From Arthrobacter glacialis (lineage in GTDB: Bacteria; Actinomycetota; Actinomycetes; Actinomycetales; Micrococcaceae), in assembly GCF_002909445.1 (NCBI RefSeq), contig NZ_PPXC01000001.1:248001-312000 (forward strand): a stretch of DNA of 64,000 nt, written 5' to 3'. Shown piece by piece: positions 34,296-43,658 of the stretch. A program made the position numbers and the translations under genes. Position 1 is the stretch's first letter, and each line of letters begins with the position of its first letter. Below the pieces are notes generated by a model. It was not told the DNA's origin and ran no database searches. It saw nothing but the letters and a program-made list of their open reading frames with translations.

Positions 34296-35030
34296 TCAGG
34301 CCTTTCCGGCATTGAGGAAGGCAAGGCTCGCAGCGATGCCGTCGAAGATGTCGCCTTCGTAGTCGTCAAATTCCACTACGCCAACTTCCAACGACTTGGC
34401 GGCGCCGATGACGTCCCAGATGGGCACCTCGCCCTGGCCGGCCGGCAGCTGGGCCTTGGTGTCATTGTTCAAGGGGCCGTCCTTGATATGGATGTATTTC
34501 ACGCGTTCACCCAAGCTGGTCAAGATGTCAACGGCGTTGGCTCCGCCCACGGAAACCCAGTACGTGTCCACCTCCAGTACCAGTTCGGGGTCAAGCAGCG
34601 TTTCAAAGTATTCCAGGGCCGTGGTGCCGTTGATCTTGGACTCCAGCTCCCACGCATGATTGTGGTAACCCACCCGGACACCGTATTCGGCACCCTTCTT
34701 GGCTGCGGCATTGAGGCCGTCGGCAATCTTTTGGATGTCCTCGGCGGATTGCCACTGTTCGGCAGCGATGAAGGGGTCAATGACTGTGGTGATGCCTAGT
34801 TTGTTGGCTGCGGCAAAAATTTCGTCCTGATCGGCGCTCAACAACGGTGCATGACCTGATGGAGCAGTGATGCCATTTTCAGCGAAGGCGGCGGCGAGGG
34901 CATCGGCCGTGGCTACAAAGTTGTAGGGCTCCACCTTGGTAAAACCTAGTTCTGCCACGCGGGCAATGGTTCCGGGCAGGTCCTCTTCAAGGGGCTTGCG
35001 CACGGTGTAAAGCTGCAGAGAATACGTCAC
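34296..35030 (-). CDS. Sugar phosphate isomerase/epimerase family protein
   Basis: Protein of 244 residues, a compact AP-endonuclease-2-like barrel that opens with TYSLQLYTVRKPLEEDLPGT. Metal-site motifs are GYHNHAWELE, LVLEVDTYWVS, YIHIKDG and GVVEFDDYEGD. It starts at GTG 35030 with AGGAG nine bases upstream; a longer open frame is not conserved. First gene of the operon, 5 bases before the next. It is divergent from a ROK regulator across 137 bases containing an AACTTTTG inverted repeat. The exact substrate is unknown. Confidence 0.87.
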   Translation of the reverse strand: MTYSLQLYTVRKPLEEDLPGTIARVAELGFTKVEPYNFVATADALAAAFAENGITAPSGHAPLLSADQDEIFAAANKLGITTVIDPFIAAEQWQSAEDIQKIADGLNAAAKKGAEYGVRVGYHNHAWELESKINGTTALEYFETLLDPELVLEVDTYWVSVGGANAVDILTSLGERVKYIHIKDGPLNNDTKAQLPAGQGEVPIWDVIGAAKSLEVGVVEFDDYEGDIFDGIAASLAFLNAGKA

Positions 35031-35077
35031 TGGGGTCTCCTGAAAGCATGGATGAGTGTTCCATTCCAAGCTAGGGG

Positions 35078-35105
35078 AACTTTTGTCGAGCGTCAAGCAA
35101 AAGTT
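35078..35105. promoter_or_regulatory. Inverted repeat between the isomerase operon and ROK gene
   Basis: AACTTTTG (35078-35085) and CAAAAGTT (35098-35105) are perfect inverted half-sites 12 bp apart. They sit 48 bases upstream of the operon's GTG start, where the divergent ROK repressor would be expected to bind. Confidence 0.55.
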
Positions 35106-35167
35106 TGTGAAACGTCGTGGGACTATCGGATTGTGACAGATAGAAGCCTGTGTGTTATCTATTGTGA

Positions 35168-36418
35168 ATGCCAATGAAACCAGTGCAACCCCTGTCCCGT
35201 GGCGCGTCCTCCAGCGGTGCGCAGGGCCCCGATTTCAGTGGGCAGCCCTATGGCTACTCGCGTGCGGGGGATGTGTTCCAACTTTTGCGCGACGGACGCG
35301 CCCGGACCAGGGCGGAATTGGCGGAAATAACAGGCCTTGCCCGGTCCACGGTGGCGGCTCGCATTGATTCCCTCACCGCCGCCGGGCTGATTGGCCCCGC
35401 AGGTGAGGCCGTCTCCTCAGGTGGCCGGCCGCCGTCGCGCTTTGCCTTTCAGCCATCGGCACGGGTCATCCTGGCCGTTGATGTTGGCGCAACGCACGTC
35501 TTGATTGCGTTGCTGGATCTTCGTGGCACAGTGCTGAGCGAGCTGCGCGAGACCATGGACATCGCCGCAGGTCCCACCGCGGTGCTCGATCAGGTGTTGG
35601 AGCTCTGCGGTCAGCTGTTCCAGCAGGCTGGCCGCCACGAACGGGAACTCGTGGGGATGGGCATGGGCTTGCCCGGGCCAGTGGAGCACTCATCCGGGAA
35701 GCCGGCCAGCCCGCCTATCATGCCGGGCTGGGATGGGTTTGACGTTCCTGCGTATGTGCAGAAGCGCTTCGCCGTGGATGTGCTGGTGGACAACGACGTG
35801 AACATCATGGCCCTCGGGGAACGCGCGTCGTACTGGCCCGACGCCGAGAACCTCCTATTCATCAAGGTTGCCACGGGCATTGGCGCAGGCATCATCAGCG
35901 GCGGGCTGCTCCAGCGCGGTGCTGACGGAACAGCTGGCGACATTGGCCATGTGCGCGTCCCGCGCGGCGGCGAGGTCATGTGCCGCTGCGGCAACTTCGG
36001 CTGTCTGGAAGCCATGGCGTCGGGCCCTGCAGTGGCGGCGGCCCTGGCAGCTGCGGGCGTTCCCGCGGTGAGCGGTGAGGACGTGCTGGACCTGGCTCGG
36101 CGCGGGAATTTGGTTGCGATCTCAGCCATGCGCCAGGCCGGCCGGGACATCGGCGATGTGCTTGCAGCCTGCGTAAATCTGCTCAACCCCTCGGTCATTG
36201 TGATTGGCGGCGGACTGGCCTCGGCGGGTGAATACCTCCTGGCCGGCGTGCGCGAAATTGTGTACCAACGTTCCTTGCCGCTGGCCACTGCCCGCTTGCG
36301 TATAGTACAGTCCATGGCGGCGGGGCATGCCGGTGTGCTCGGCGCCGGGCACATGGTCATTGACCACGTGCTCTCCGCCTCCAACGTGGAACACCTGGTC
36401 CAAGTGCAGCAGCAATAG
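35168..36418 (+). CDS. ROK family transcriptional regulator
   Basis: Protein of 416 residues: an N-terminal winged helix (RAGDVFQLLRDGRARTRAEL, then TGLARSTVAARIDSL) followed by a ROK sugar-kinase-like domain. The kinase phosphate motif reads AVDVGATHVLIALLD; a zinc site typical of ROK proteins is seen as CRCGNFGCLEAM with GHVRV before it. Such NagC/XylR-type proteins repress sugar genes and release DNA on sugar binding; some keep kinase activity. Divergent from the oxidoreductase/isomerase operon, its likely target. Confidence 0.88.
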   Translation: MPMKPVQPLSRGASSSGAQGPDFSGQPYGYSRAGDVFQLLRDGRARTRAELAEITGLARSTVAARIDSLTAAGLIGPAGEAVSSGGRPPSRFAFQPSARVILAVDVGATHVLIALLDLRGTVLSELRETMDIAAGPTAVLDQVLELCGQLFQQAGRHERELVGMGMGLPGPVEHSSGKPASPPIMPGWDGFDVPAYVQKRFAVDVLVDNDVNIMALGERASYWPDAENLLFIKVATGIGAGIISGGLLQRGADGTAGDIGHVRVPRGGEVMCRCGNFGCLEAMASGPAVAAALAAAGVPAVSGEDVLDLARRGNLVAISAMRQAGRDIGDVLAACVNLLNPSVIVIGGGLASAGEYLLAGVREIVYQRSLPLATARLRIVQSMAAGHAGVLGAGHMVIDHVLSASNVEHLVQVQQQ

Positions 36419-36437
36419 GAGCTTCCCCGGGGCCAAT

Positions 36438-36575
36438 GTGGCGATCGCCGATCTGGCGCACCAGCAGGGGATCTCCGAAGCAGCTGTCTCCTACGCGCTC
36501 AACGGCAGGGCCGGGTGTGGGTCACGTCTAGCTTCATATGCAACACCTGACGATCAAAACAAGATGATTGATTAA
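36438..36575 (+). pseudogene. Truncated LacI family regulator, DNA-binding domain only
   Basis: Starting at GTG 36438 the frame reads VAIADLAHQQGISEAAVSYA then LNGR, a textbook LacI helix-turn-helix. After about residue 28 the similarity stops (GCGSRLASYATPDDQNK) and a stop follows at 36575. The hinge and sensor domain are missing, so a recombination event has probably removed the rest of the gene. The 36576-36751 stretch beyond it is AT-richer and holds no recognisable gene. Only 20 bases separate it from the ROK gene. Confidence 0.6.
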
Positions 36576-36751
36576 CCGGCTCAGGGTGGTGCTCCACTGT
36601 GGTCTGAAGCGTCCAATAAACCCCTCACATTCATAAGTTTTCAAAGAAATGCCATCTTTTGAATGATGCTCGGCATAAGTTCCTCGAGATCTAATTCTTG
36701 TTCGGCACCTGGCTCGTCGTTGGATATGCCGGCGTGGGCTCAGACGCCAGC

Positions 36752-37846
36752 TTAGGGGAGGGTCCCCATCGTGAGCTTGGTGGTAGCCGTTTTGCCGTCC
36801 CGTACGTAGGTGACCTGAACGGTGTCGCCGGCCTTCCGGGCCAGCGTGACTTCGGTGAGCACAGCGATGCTCGTGGCTGGCCGATCGTCCAGCAGCGTCA
36901 CCACATCGCTGGGTTGGAGTCCGGCCTTGGCGGCGGGGCCCCCGGGGGCCACGGCTTGCAGGTATAGGCCGGCCGATACGCCCAACTTTGCTGCGGCCTC
37001 GGGTGGCAGCGGAACAGCGCTCACGCCGAAGAAGGGGTAGGCCACAGTGCCCGTCTCAATGAGTTGATCGGTGATGCGTGCGGCCAGATCCACGGGGACG
37101 GCGAAGCCGATACCCACGCTGCCGCTGGCAATCTGCGCCTCGTTGGGGATGGTGGCGATGGCTGTGTTGATGCCGATCAGTTTCCCGGCGCAGTCAACCA
37201 GTGCGCCGCCGGAGTTTCCTGGATTGATGGAGGCATCAGTTTGGATGGCGCCAACAAGTATCGCGGTTGTGTCATCGTCGCTGGGAACCGGTACATTCCG
37301 GCCCAGCGCGCTGACAATGCCGGAGGTTACTGTGCTTGAGAGGCCCAAGGGGGCGCCGAGCGCCACCACCGGCTGGCCCACCAGGACGTCACCGGACTTC
37401 CCAAGCTCAACGGTGGGCAGCACCTCGGTGGACTTTACCTTCAGGACAGCTAGATCCGACTTGGGGTCACGGCCAACAAGGTCAACCTCGGAGCTCCTGC
37501 CATCGCTGAACAACACCTCAATGGTGCCGCCATCCGCGGCTGCAGAAATGACGTGGTTGTTCGTCATGATGTAGCCCTCCTTGCGGACAATGACACCACT
37601 TCCGACGCCGCCCACCTCACCATTGCTGACGGAGACAGTGACCACTCCGGGCAGCACTTGATGGGCAACGGCTGTGGAGTCACAGGCCCCGGCAACGGCC
37701 GCAACGCTTGTGGTCGCCGGACGCGTCAACAGGTAGGCGATCCAGCCACCGGCCAGCCCCGCTACCAGCGCCACGGCAACGGCACTGGCGATAACAGCCG
37801 ATAGCGGCAGGCGCCTGAACCAGGGGATGCTGGGCGTTTGGTGCAT
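36752..37846 (-). CDS. HtrA/DegP-like serine protease with PDZ domain, membrane anchored
   Basis: Protein of 364 residues. One N-terminal membrane segment (LSAVIASAVAVALVAGLAGG, ~15-34) anchors a trypsin-like domain outside the cell. The catalytic triad is visible: His98 in TNNHV, Asp131 in KSDLAVLKV and Ser212 in PGNSGGALVD. A single PDZ domain follows (~265-360; GLYLQAVAPGGPAAKAGL). This is the usual actinobacterial S1C layout for envelope protein quality control. The ATG at 37846 starts the anchor; a longer frame upstream lacks support. A terminator of the next operon lies upstream. Confidence 0.9.
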   Translation of the reverse strand: MHQTPSIPWFRRLPLSAVIASAVAVALVAGLAGGWIAYLLTRPATTSVAAVAGACDSTAVAHQVLPGVVTVSVSNGEVGGVGSGVIVRKEGYIMTNNHVISAAADGGTIEVLFSDGRSSEVDLVGRDPKSDLAVLKVKSTEVLPTVELGKSGDVLVGQPVVALGAPLGLSSTVTSGIVSALGRNVPVPSDDDTTAILVGAIQTDASINPGNSGGALVDCAGKLIGINTAIATIPNEAQIASGSVGIGFAVPVDLAARITDQLIETGTVAYPFFGVSAVPLPPEAAAKLGVSAGLYLQAVAPGGPAAKAGLQPSDVVTLLDDRPATSIAVLTEVTLARKAGDTVQVTYVRDGKTATTKLTMGTLP

Positions 37847-37930
37847 GGCGGGCTCCGTTCGAGACAACAGCGGAAACTTTAGGAATGCCCAGCCTACGGC
37901 ACCGACTCCGTCTATTTGTGAGATGTCGCC

Positions 37931-37972
37931 CAAACAAAAAGCGGGCCAGCCGGTGGAAACCGGCCAGCCCGC
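37931..37972 (-). terminator. Terminator of the DsbA-family gene
   Basis: A 14-bp stem with two mismatches (GCGGGC..CCGGT against ACCGG..CCCGC) closed by GGAA, followed on the minus strand by TTTTTGTTTG. It begins 13 bases past the DsbA-family stop. Confidence 0.8.
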
Positions 37973-37984
37973 CAAGGCGCTGTT

Positions 37985-38686
37985 TTAGATGGCGCAGCCG
38001 TCGGGCCCGCACACCTCGGCATCTGATCCAGCGGCCACCATGGTCAGCGGATTGGCTTCCTGCCACGCTTCTTCCAGTGCCTGCGTAAACATGGCAGCAG
38101 GCTGGGCTCCGGAAATGCCGTATTTCCTGTCGATGACAAAGAACGGCACACCCGTCACGCCAATGGCACGGGCTTCGGCAAAGTCGTGGCGGACCTCGTC
38201 GGCGTACTTGTCGGTGTCCAGCGCCTCGTTGATCTCGATGGCGTCCAGTCCTGCCTCGGTGCCAACCTTTATCAGGGCCTCGCGGTTGCCAATGTCCACC
38301 CCATGCTCAAAGTGGGCCGAGAGCAGGGCTTCCTTGACGGCGTCGCCCTTTCCCTGGGCAGCAGCCAAATGCAGCAGCTGGTGGGCGTTGAAGCTGTTGG
38401 CCACCACCACGTCGTCGAACTTGTAGTGCAGGCCTTCGGCGGCAGCCTGCTCGGTGACGTGGGCGAACATGCCGGCAACCTGCGCCGGGTCCATGCCCTT
38501 GCGGTCGCTCAGGTAGCTCAGCTCGGTGCCGTCATAGTGCTCGGGGATGGTGGGGTCCAGCTGGTAGCTGCGCCACTGCACCTCCACGGAATCCTTGTGC
38601 GGGAAAGCGTTCAGGGCGGTTTCAAAACGGCGCTTGCCGATGTAGCACCAGGGGCAGGCCACATCGGACCAGATCTCAATCTTCAT
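37985..38686 (-). CDS. DsbA family oxidoreductase (FrnE-like)
   Basis: Protein of 233 residues with a thioredoxin fold and helical insertion. The redox pair is Cys11-Pro-Trp-Cys14 in SDVACPWCYIGKRRFE, and the cis-Pro loop is GVTGVPFFVID. No signal peptide is present, so it acts in the cytosol, as FrnE of Deinococcus does. A second cysteine pair near the C-terminus (EVCGPDGC) is worth noting. The ATG at 38686 is the start of the conserved fold. A family A palindrome separates it from malate synthase upstream. Confidence 0.9.
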   Translation of the reverse strand: MKIEIWSDVACPWCYIGKRRFETALNAFPHKDSVEVQWRSYQLDPTIPEHYDGTELSYLSDRKGMDPAQVAGMFAHVTEQAAAEGLHYKFDDVVVANSFNAHQLLHLAAAQGKGDAVKEALLSAHFEHGVDIGNREALIKVGTEAGLDAIEINEALDTDKYADEVRHDFAEARAIGVTGVPFFVIDRKYGISGAQPAAMFTQALEEAWQEANPLTMVAAGSDAEVCGPDGCAI

Positions 38687-38735
38687 ACTTCGCCCAACCG
38701 GTGGAGTGCGGCGAATATTCCAGCACCGCGCCACG

Positions 38736-38792
38736 CGAACGGGGAGTAGTTGTTGATGTTCGCCGTGAACATCAACAACTACTCCCCGTTCG
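38736..38792. repeat. Family A intergenic palindrome, copy 3
   Basis: Two perfect 26-nt arms (38736-38761, 38767-38792) around a GCCGT loop. The left arm contains GAACGGGGAGTAGTTGTTG as in copy 1. It lies 3' of malate synthase (ends 38869) and upstream of the DsbA-family gene (starts 38686), in the same relation to its neighbours as copy 2. Confidence 0.88.
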
Positions 38793-38868
38793 ACGGGAAC
38801 TAATGGTGATTCACCGGGACCCGGATCTCGGGCCTGCAGTGGCGTCGCACCCGGTGAATCAACCAAAT

Positions 38869-40485
38869 CTAGACTGCGGCCAGTTCCCTCTCGCCAACGG
38901 GGGCCGGTTCGGGAGTTTCGTGGAGGTAATTGGCGTACGCCGAGGTGGTCAGGAAGGCCGGGAAGTCCTCACCCAGGGCTACTGCTTCGAAGATCTCCAG
39001 GGCGTCGTTGAACCTGTCGGCGTCGAAGCGGGGCATCTTCTCAAACTCCTCCGCCAGCATCTCCTTCACCCAGTCAAAGGTGATGAGTTCGCCGGTGTCG
39101 GTGATGGCTTCGCTGTGGATCCACTGCCAGATCTGTGACCGTGAGATCTCGGCCGTGGCGGCGTCCTCCATGAGGTTGTTCAGTGCAACGGCGCCATGGC
39201 CGCGCAGCCAGGACTCAATGTACTGGATGCCCACCCAGATGTTGTCGCGGATGCCCTGCTCGGTGATGTTGCCTTGGGTGCCGGCAATGTCCAGCAAGGC
39301 CCTGTCGTCGAGTTCGACGTCGTCCCGGGTGCGGCTGAGCTGGTTTGGGTTCCAGCCAAGAACCTCATCAAAGACCTCCATGGCCACCGGAACCAGGTCC
39401 GGGTGGGCCACCCAGGAGCCGTCAAAGCCGTCGTTGGCCTCCGGGTCGCGGCGGTTGGGCACAAACGCCGCCATGCCGCCAATGGCCATGGCGCCGCGGC
39501 TGTGGCAGGCGCGGACCAGCTGTTCGGTGTAGGCGCGCATGAACGGGGCCGTCATGGTGATCTGGTTCCGGTCCGGGAGCACAAAGCGCGGGCCACGGGT
39601 GCGGAAGTTCTTGATCACCGAGAACAGGTAATCCCAGCGGCCGGCATTCAGGCCCGAGGCATGGTCGCGCAGTTCGTAGAGGATTTCCTCCATCTCAAAG
39701 GCGGCCGTGATGGTCTCGATGAGAACGGTGGCGCGGATGGTGCCCTGCGGGATGCCCAGCAGATCCTGGGCCTGAATGAAGATGTCATTCCAGAGGCGTG
39801 CCTCCAAGTGGTTTTCAATCTTCGGCAGGTAAAAGTACGGGCCCTTGCCCTGGGCCATCAATCGGCGTGCATTGTGGAAGAAGTACAGGCCGAAGTCCAC
39901 AATGCCGCCGGCCATGGGCTTGCCGTTGATGAGCAGGTGCTTTTCCTCCAGGTGCCAGCCGCGGGGGCGGACCACGATGGTGGGCAGCGCCTCGGCCGGT
40001 GCCAGCTTGTACTCCTTGCCCTCGGGGCTGGTGAAGTCGATGCGACGCTCCAGGGCGTCGATCAGATTCAGCTGGCCCCGGATCACATTGCCCCAGGTGG
40101 GTGTGGATGAGTCCTCCATGTCGGCCAGCCACACCTTGGCTCCGGAATTCAGGGCGTTGATGGTCATCTTCTGATCAACCGGTCCGGTGATTTCAACGCG
40201 ACGGTCCTCCAAACCCGGTGCCGGCGGGGCAACCCGCCAGTTTGGATCCTCCCGAATGTGGGAAGTGTGGCTGAGGTAGCGGGGATCGGAGCCGCTCAAG
40301 ATCTGCGTGCGGCGTGTTTTGCGGGCCGCCAAAAGTTCTACGCGTCGGGCAGTGGTGCTGCGGTTCAGTGCCGCGATGAAATCCAGCGCCTCGGGGGTGA
40401 GGATTTCGTTTTGGCGGTGGATGGGCGGTGCTGTCAGGGTGATGCCGTTGAACGTGATTCCGTTCAGGCTGTTCGTTGAGTTCAT
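38869..40485 (-). CDS. aceB: Malate synthase A
   Basis: Protein of 538 residues, the normal length of the A form. It condenses glyoxylate with acetyl-CoA to malate in the glyoxylate shunt. Key segments are [13 protein letters not shown] (catalytic Arg), [20 protein letters not shown] (Glu that binds magnesium), [12 protein letters not shown] (Asp) and the C-terminal [11 protein letters not shown]. It lies downstream of isocitrate lyase on the same strand with a family B palindrome in the 88-base gap, so the two may be transcribed separately or with partial termination. The divergent RamB regulator probably controls both. Confidence 0.95.
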   Translation of the reverse strand: MNSTNSLNGITFNGITLTAPPIHRQNEILTPEALDFIAALNRSTTARRVELLAARKTRRTQILSGSDPRYLSHTSHIREDPNWRVAPPAPGLEDRRVEITGPVDQKMTINALNSGAKVWLADMEDSSTPTWGNVIRGQLNLIDALERRIDFTSPEGKEYKLAPAEALPTIVVRPRGWHLEEKHLLINGKPMAGGIVDFGLYFFHNARRLMAQGKGPYFYLPKIENHLEARLWNDIFIQAQDLLGIPQGTIRATVLIETITAAFEMEEILYELRDHASGLNAGRWDYLFSVIKNFRTRGPRFVLPDRNQITMTAPFMRAYTEQLVRACHSRGAMAIGGMAAFVPNRRDPEANDGFDGSWVAHPDLVPVAMEVFDEVLGWNPNQLSRTRDDVELDDRALLDIAGTQGNITEQGIRDNIWVGIQYIESWLRGHGAVALNNLMEDAATAEISRSQIWQWIHSEAITDTGELITFDWVKEMLAEEFEKMPRFDADRFNDALEIFEAVALGEDFPAFLTTSAYANYLHETPEPAPVGERELAAV

Positions 40486-40507
40486 GGGATGCGCTCCAAG
40501 TCTGGGG

Positions 40508-40568
40508 TAACTGTGACGCAGTTGTTGCTAAAAACGCGGACATTTTCAGCAACAACTGCGTCACAGTT
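40508..40568. repeat. Family B intergenic palindrome, copy 2
   Basis: Left arm TAACTGTGACGCAGTTGTTG from 40508 pairs with its complement ending near 40568, with an inner AAAA/TTTT stem. It fills most of the gap between the isocitrate lyase stop (40574) and the malate synthase start (40485). Relative to copy 1 the arms differ by a paired G-C flip. Confidence 0.82.
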
Positions 40569-40573
40569 GGGGG

Positions 40574-41896
40574 TTAGTGGAACTGCTGGGCTTCGGTGGA
40601 GCCGGCCAGTGCGAGGGTGCCGCTGTTAGGGTTCAGGGCGCTCGCAACCAGATCGAAGTAGCCTGTGCCTACTTCGCGCTGGTGTTTGGTAGCGGTGTAG
40701 CCGCGGTCTTCGGAGTCGAATTCGCGCTCCTGCAGTTCGACGTAGGCGCTCATCCCGTCCCGGGCGTAACCGTGGGCGAGGTCAAACATCGAGTAGTTCA
40801 GGGCGTGGAAGCCAGCCAGGGTGATGAACTGGAACTTGAAGCCCATGGCGCCGAGTTCGCGTTGGAACTTGGCAATCGTGGCGTCGTCCAAATGTTTTCT
40901 CCAGTTGAACGACGGCGAGCAGTTGTAGGCAAGCATCTGGTCGGGGAATTCGGCGTGGACGGCGTCGGCAAATTTCTTCGCCAGCGCCAGGTCCGGGGTG
41001 CCGGTTTCCATCCAGATGAGATCGGCGTGCGGTGCATAGGCCAGGGCCCGGGCAATACACGGTTCAATTCCGTTGCGCACATGGTAGAAACCTTCGGGGG
41101 TGCGCTCGCCGGTGATGAACGGCTTGTCGCGGTCATCCACATCTGAGGTGATCAAGGTGGCGGCCTCGGCGTCGGTGCGGGCAATGATGACCGAGGGGAC
41201 ACCGGCGACGTCGGATGCGAGCCGTGCCGCGTTCAGCGTGCGGACATGCTGGGCCGTGGGAATCAAAACCTTGCCGCCCAGGTGACCGCACTTCTTTTCG
41301 CTGGCCAGCTGGTCTTCCCAGTGCACTCCTGCTGCGCCGGCGCCAATCATGGACTTCATGAGCTCGTAGGCGTTCAGCGGCCCACCAAAGCCGGCCTCGG
41401 CGTCGGCCACGATCGGCACCAGCCAGTCCTCGACGCTCTGCTTGCCTTCGGAGAATTCGATCTGGTCGGCGCGCAGCAGTGCGTTGTTGATGCGTCGGAC
41501 CACCGTGGGGACCGAGTTCACCGGGTAGAGGGACTGGTCCGGGTAGGTGTTGCCGGACGTGTTGGCATCGGCGGCAACCTGCCAGCCGGAAAGGTAAATC
41601 GCCTTCAGCCCGGCCTTGACCTGCTGCACAGCCTGGTTGCCGGTCAGGGCGCCGAGTGCGTTGGTGTAGCCGTCGGGGCCGGCATTGCGCAGCTGGTCCC
41701 AGAGCTTTTCCGCGCCACGGCGGGCCAGGGTTTGTTCCTCGGTGACCCGTCCGCGCAGCTTCACGACGTCGGCGCCGGTGTAAGTGCGCTCAATCCCTTC
41801 CCAGCGGGGGTTGGCCAACCACTCAAGTTCGAGGGCTGCGGCAGCTTGTGCATTGCTCTGCTCGGGTGTCATTGCGGGTTCAAATGCTGCGCTCAT
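40574..41896 (-). CDS. aceA: Isocitrate lyase
   Basis: Protein of 440 residues. The catalytic loop KKCGHLGGK (Cys203) is intact, as are WEDQLASE and the magnesium-binding [12 protein letters not shown] segment. It splits isocitrate into succinate and glyoxylate, allowing growth on acetate, fatty acids and ethanol. It is divergent from ramB and followed by aceB. Its length matches the bacterial/actinobacterial short form rather than the long eukaryote-like form. Confidence 0.96.
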   Translation of the reverse strand: MSAAFEPAMTPEQSNAQAAAALELEWLANPRWEGIERTYTGADVVKLRGRVTEEQTLARRGAEKLWDQLRNAGPDGYTNALGALTGNQAVQQVKAGLKAIYLSGWQVAADANTSGNTYPDQSLYPVNSVPTVVRRINNALLRADQIEFSEGKQSVEDWLVPIVADAEAGFGGPLNAYELMKSMIGAGAAGVHWEDQLASEKKCGHLGGKVLIPTAQHVRTLNAARLASDVAGVPSVIIARTDAEAATLITSDVDDRDKPFITGERTPEGFYHVRNGIEPCIARALAYAPHADLIWMETGTPDLALAKKFADAVHAEFPDQMLAYNCSPSFNWRKHLDDATIAKFQRELGAMGFKFQFITLAGFHALNYSMFDLAHGYARDGMSAYVELQEREFDSEDRGYTATKHQREVGTGYFDLVASALNPNSGTLALAGSTEAQQFH

Positions 41897-42044
41897 GGTC
41901 TCGCTCCTTTGCGATGGGGATGATCGGTGATTGAAACCCGAGATCCGGTGTTCTTCTTCGTGATTTCTACTATTCAGAAGTTTTCAAGAGGTTTCTAGGG
42001 GTAAACACTGGAAAGATTGTCACTTCTTCACGTATCGTCAAGAA
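41897..42044. promoter_or_regulatory. Shared aceA/ramB promoter region
   Basis: The 148-bp spacer between divergent aceA and ramB is AT-richer than its surroundings. In Corynebacterium glutamicum RamB binds such a region to repress aceA and aceB. I could not find a clear match to the published RamB motif; AACTTCTGAATAG on the minus strand is only suggestive. CGCAAAGGAGC gives aceA a good ribosome site. Confidence 0.45.
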
Positions 42045-43541
42045 ATGACGAATGTGGGATGGAACACAGCCGAGGTGCGGGAGCCGCGCGGCAAGGACGC
42101 CGCTGCAAACAGCGAGCTGGACATCATTTCGCTGGGCCGACGCGTGCGGCACCTGCGCAAGAATCTGGGCATGACCCTTGACGATCTGGGCGAGAAAGTG
42201 GGGGCTGCGCCGTCGCAACTTTCCTTGATTGAGAACGGCAAGCGCGAGCCCAAACTGACGCTGCTCCAGCACCTGGCCGTGGCACTGGGAGTGGGGCTCG
42301 ACCAGCTGCTGGGAGCAGAGCCGCCCAGCAGGCGCGCCGCGCTGGAAATTGAGCTCGAACGGGCGCAGCGCGGGCCGCTGTACCAGTCGCTGGGACTGCC
42401 CACAGTGCGCGTCAGTTCGCGGCTTTCCACCGAAGTGCTGGAGTCGCTGGTGGGCCTGCAGCATGAGTTGGAGCGGCGCCTGGATGAGCAGTCGGCCACG
42501 CCGGAGGAAGCACGCCGGGCCAACAATGAATTGCGGATGGAAATGCGCGAGCGCAACAACTATTACCCGGAGATTGAGCGCCAGGCCCAGGAGCTGTTGA
42601 CCAAGGTGGGTCACGACAGGGGCCCGCTGTCCCACCACGTGGCCGCCGACGTGGCCGAACACCTGGGTTTTGACCTGCATTACGTGGGAGATTTGCCGCA
42701 TTCCACCCGCTCGGTAACGGATTTGAAGAATCGCCGAATTTATCTCACCCAGGGACAGCGCTCCGACCACGACCCCCGGTCGGTGCTGCTGCAGGCACTG
42801 GGGCACTACGTTTTGGGGCATCAGACGCCAACGAACTACGCAGACTTTTTGCGCCAGCGCGTGTACACCAACTACTTCGCCGCGTCCTTGTTGATGCCCG
42901 AGCGGGCCACGGTGGACTTCCTCAAGGAGGCCAAGGCCGCCAAGGAACTGGCCATCGAGGACATCCGCGACGCCTTCGCCGTCTCCTATGAGACGGCCGC
43001 ACACAGGTTCACCAACCTGGCCACGGAGCATTTGGGCATCACCACGCACTTCCAAAAGGTGCATGAGTCCGGGATCATCCACAAGGCTTATGAGAACGAC
43101 GGCGTGAACTTCCCTGCCGATCACACCGGCGCCATCGAAGGGCAGGCAGTGTGCCGGTTCTGGACCTCGCGGGCCGTCTTTGATGTGCCGGACAAGTTCC
43201 GGGCCTTCAACCAGTACACGGACACGGCCGTGGGAACGTATTGGTGCACGGCCCGCACCGAGCGCCATTCCTCGGGCGAGTACTCGCTGAGCATCGGTGT
43301 GCCGTATGCGCACGTGAAGTGGTTCCGGGGCAGGGAAACCACCGAGCGCTCTCAATCCAAGTGCCCTGATCCGGGCTGCTGCCGCAGGCCGCCGGCGGAA
43401 CTATCCGCGGAATGGGCCGGCAACGCCTGGCCGTCCACGCGGGCCAACTCGCACCTGCTGGCGGCCATGCCGCAAGGGGCTTTTCCCGGCGTCGACGAGA
43501 CTGAGGTCTACAGATTCCTGGCAGCCCACGAAGGGCGGTAA
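42045..43541 (+). CDS. ramB: RamB-type regulator of acetate metabolism (XRE/ScfR family)
   Basis: Protein of 498 residues. An XRE helix-turn-helix covers ~27-85 (RVRHLRKNLGMTLDDLGEKV and SQLSLIENGKREPKLTLLQHL). A metallopeptidase-like ImmA/IrrE domain follows (~180-320), with its catalytic HExxH replaced by QALGHYVLGH, so probably inactive. A short-chain-fatty-acid regulator C-terminal domain carries CPDPGCC. This plan and its position next to aceA match RamB of corynebacteria, which represses glyoxylate-shunt and acetate-activation genes. Controlling aceA and aceB here is a strong inference from context. Confidence 0.88.
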   Translation: MTNVGWNTAEVREPRGKDAAANSELDIISLGRRVRHLRKNLGMTLDDLGEKVGAAPSQLSLIENGKREPKLTLLQHLAVALGVGLDQLLGAEPPSRRAALEIELERAQRGPLYQSLGLPTVRVSSRLSTEVLESLVGLQHELERRLDEQSATPEEARRANNELRMEMRERNNYYPEIERQAQELLTKVGHDRGPLSHHVAADVAEHLGFDLHYVGDLPHSTRSVTDLKNRRIYLTQGQRSDHDPRSVLLQALGHYVLGHQTPTNYADFLRQRVYTNYFAASLLMPERATVDFLKEAKAAKELAIEDIRDAFAVSYETAAHRFTNLATEHLGITTHFQKVHESGIIHKAYENDGVNFPADHTGAIEGQAVCRFWTSRAVFDVPDKFRAFNQYTDTAVGTYWCTARTERHSSGEYSLSIGVPYAHVKWFRGRETTERSQSKCPDPGCCRRPPAELSAEWAGNAWPSTRANSHLLAAMPQGAFPGVDETEVYRFLAAHEGR

Positions 43542-43658
43542 ACGGGCGGCTGCCAAGTCTTCGCCTGACGTTCACTTGGCGCACAGGCACAATGACCGCT
43601 GGGAGACATAGCGTGAAGGTGTCAACAGCACCAAGGCTCCCAACAGTGAGGAAATTTC

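Noticed and set aside
426-38792. Recurring peptide RGVVVDV with HQQLLPV in frames at the three family A palindromes
   Set aside because: These frames simply translate the repeated palindrome and run into unrelated sequence; they are not a protein family.
41970-43355. A 461-codon minus-strand frame opposite ramB
   Set aside because: It is antisense to a regulator with a clear helix-turn-helix and shows no family similarity.
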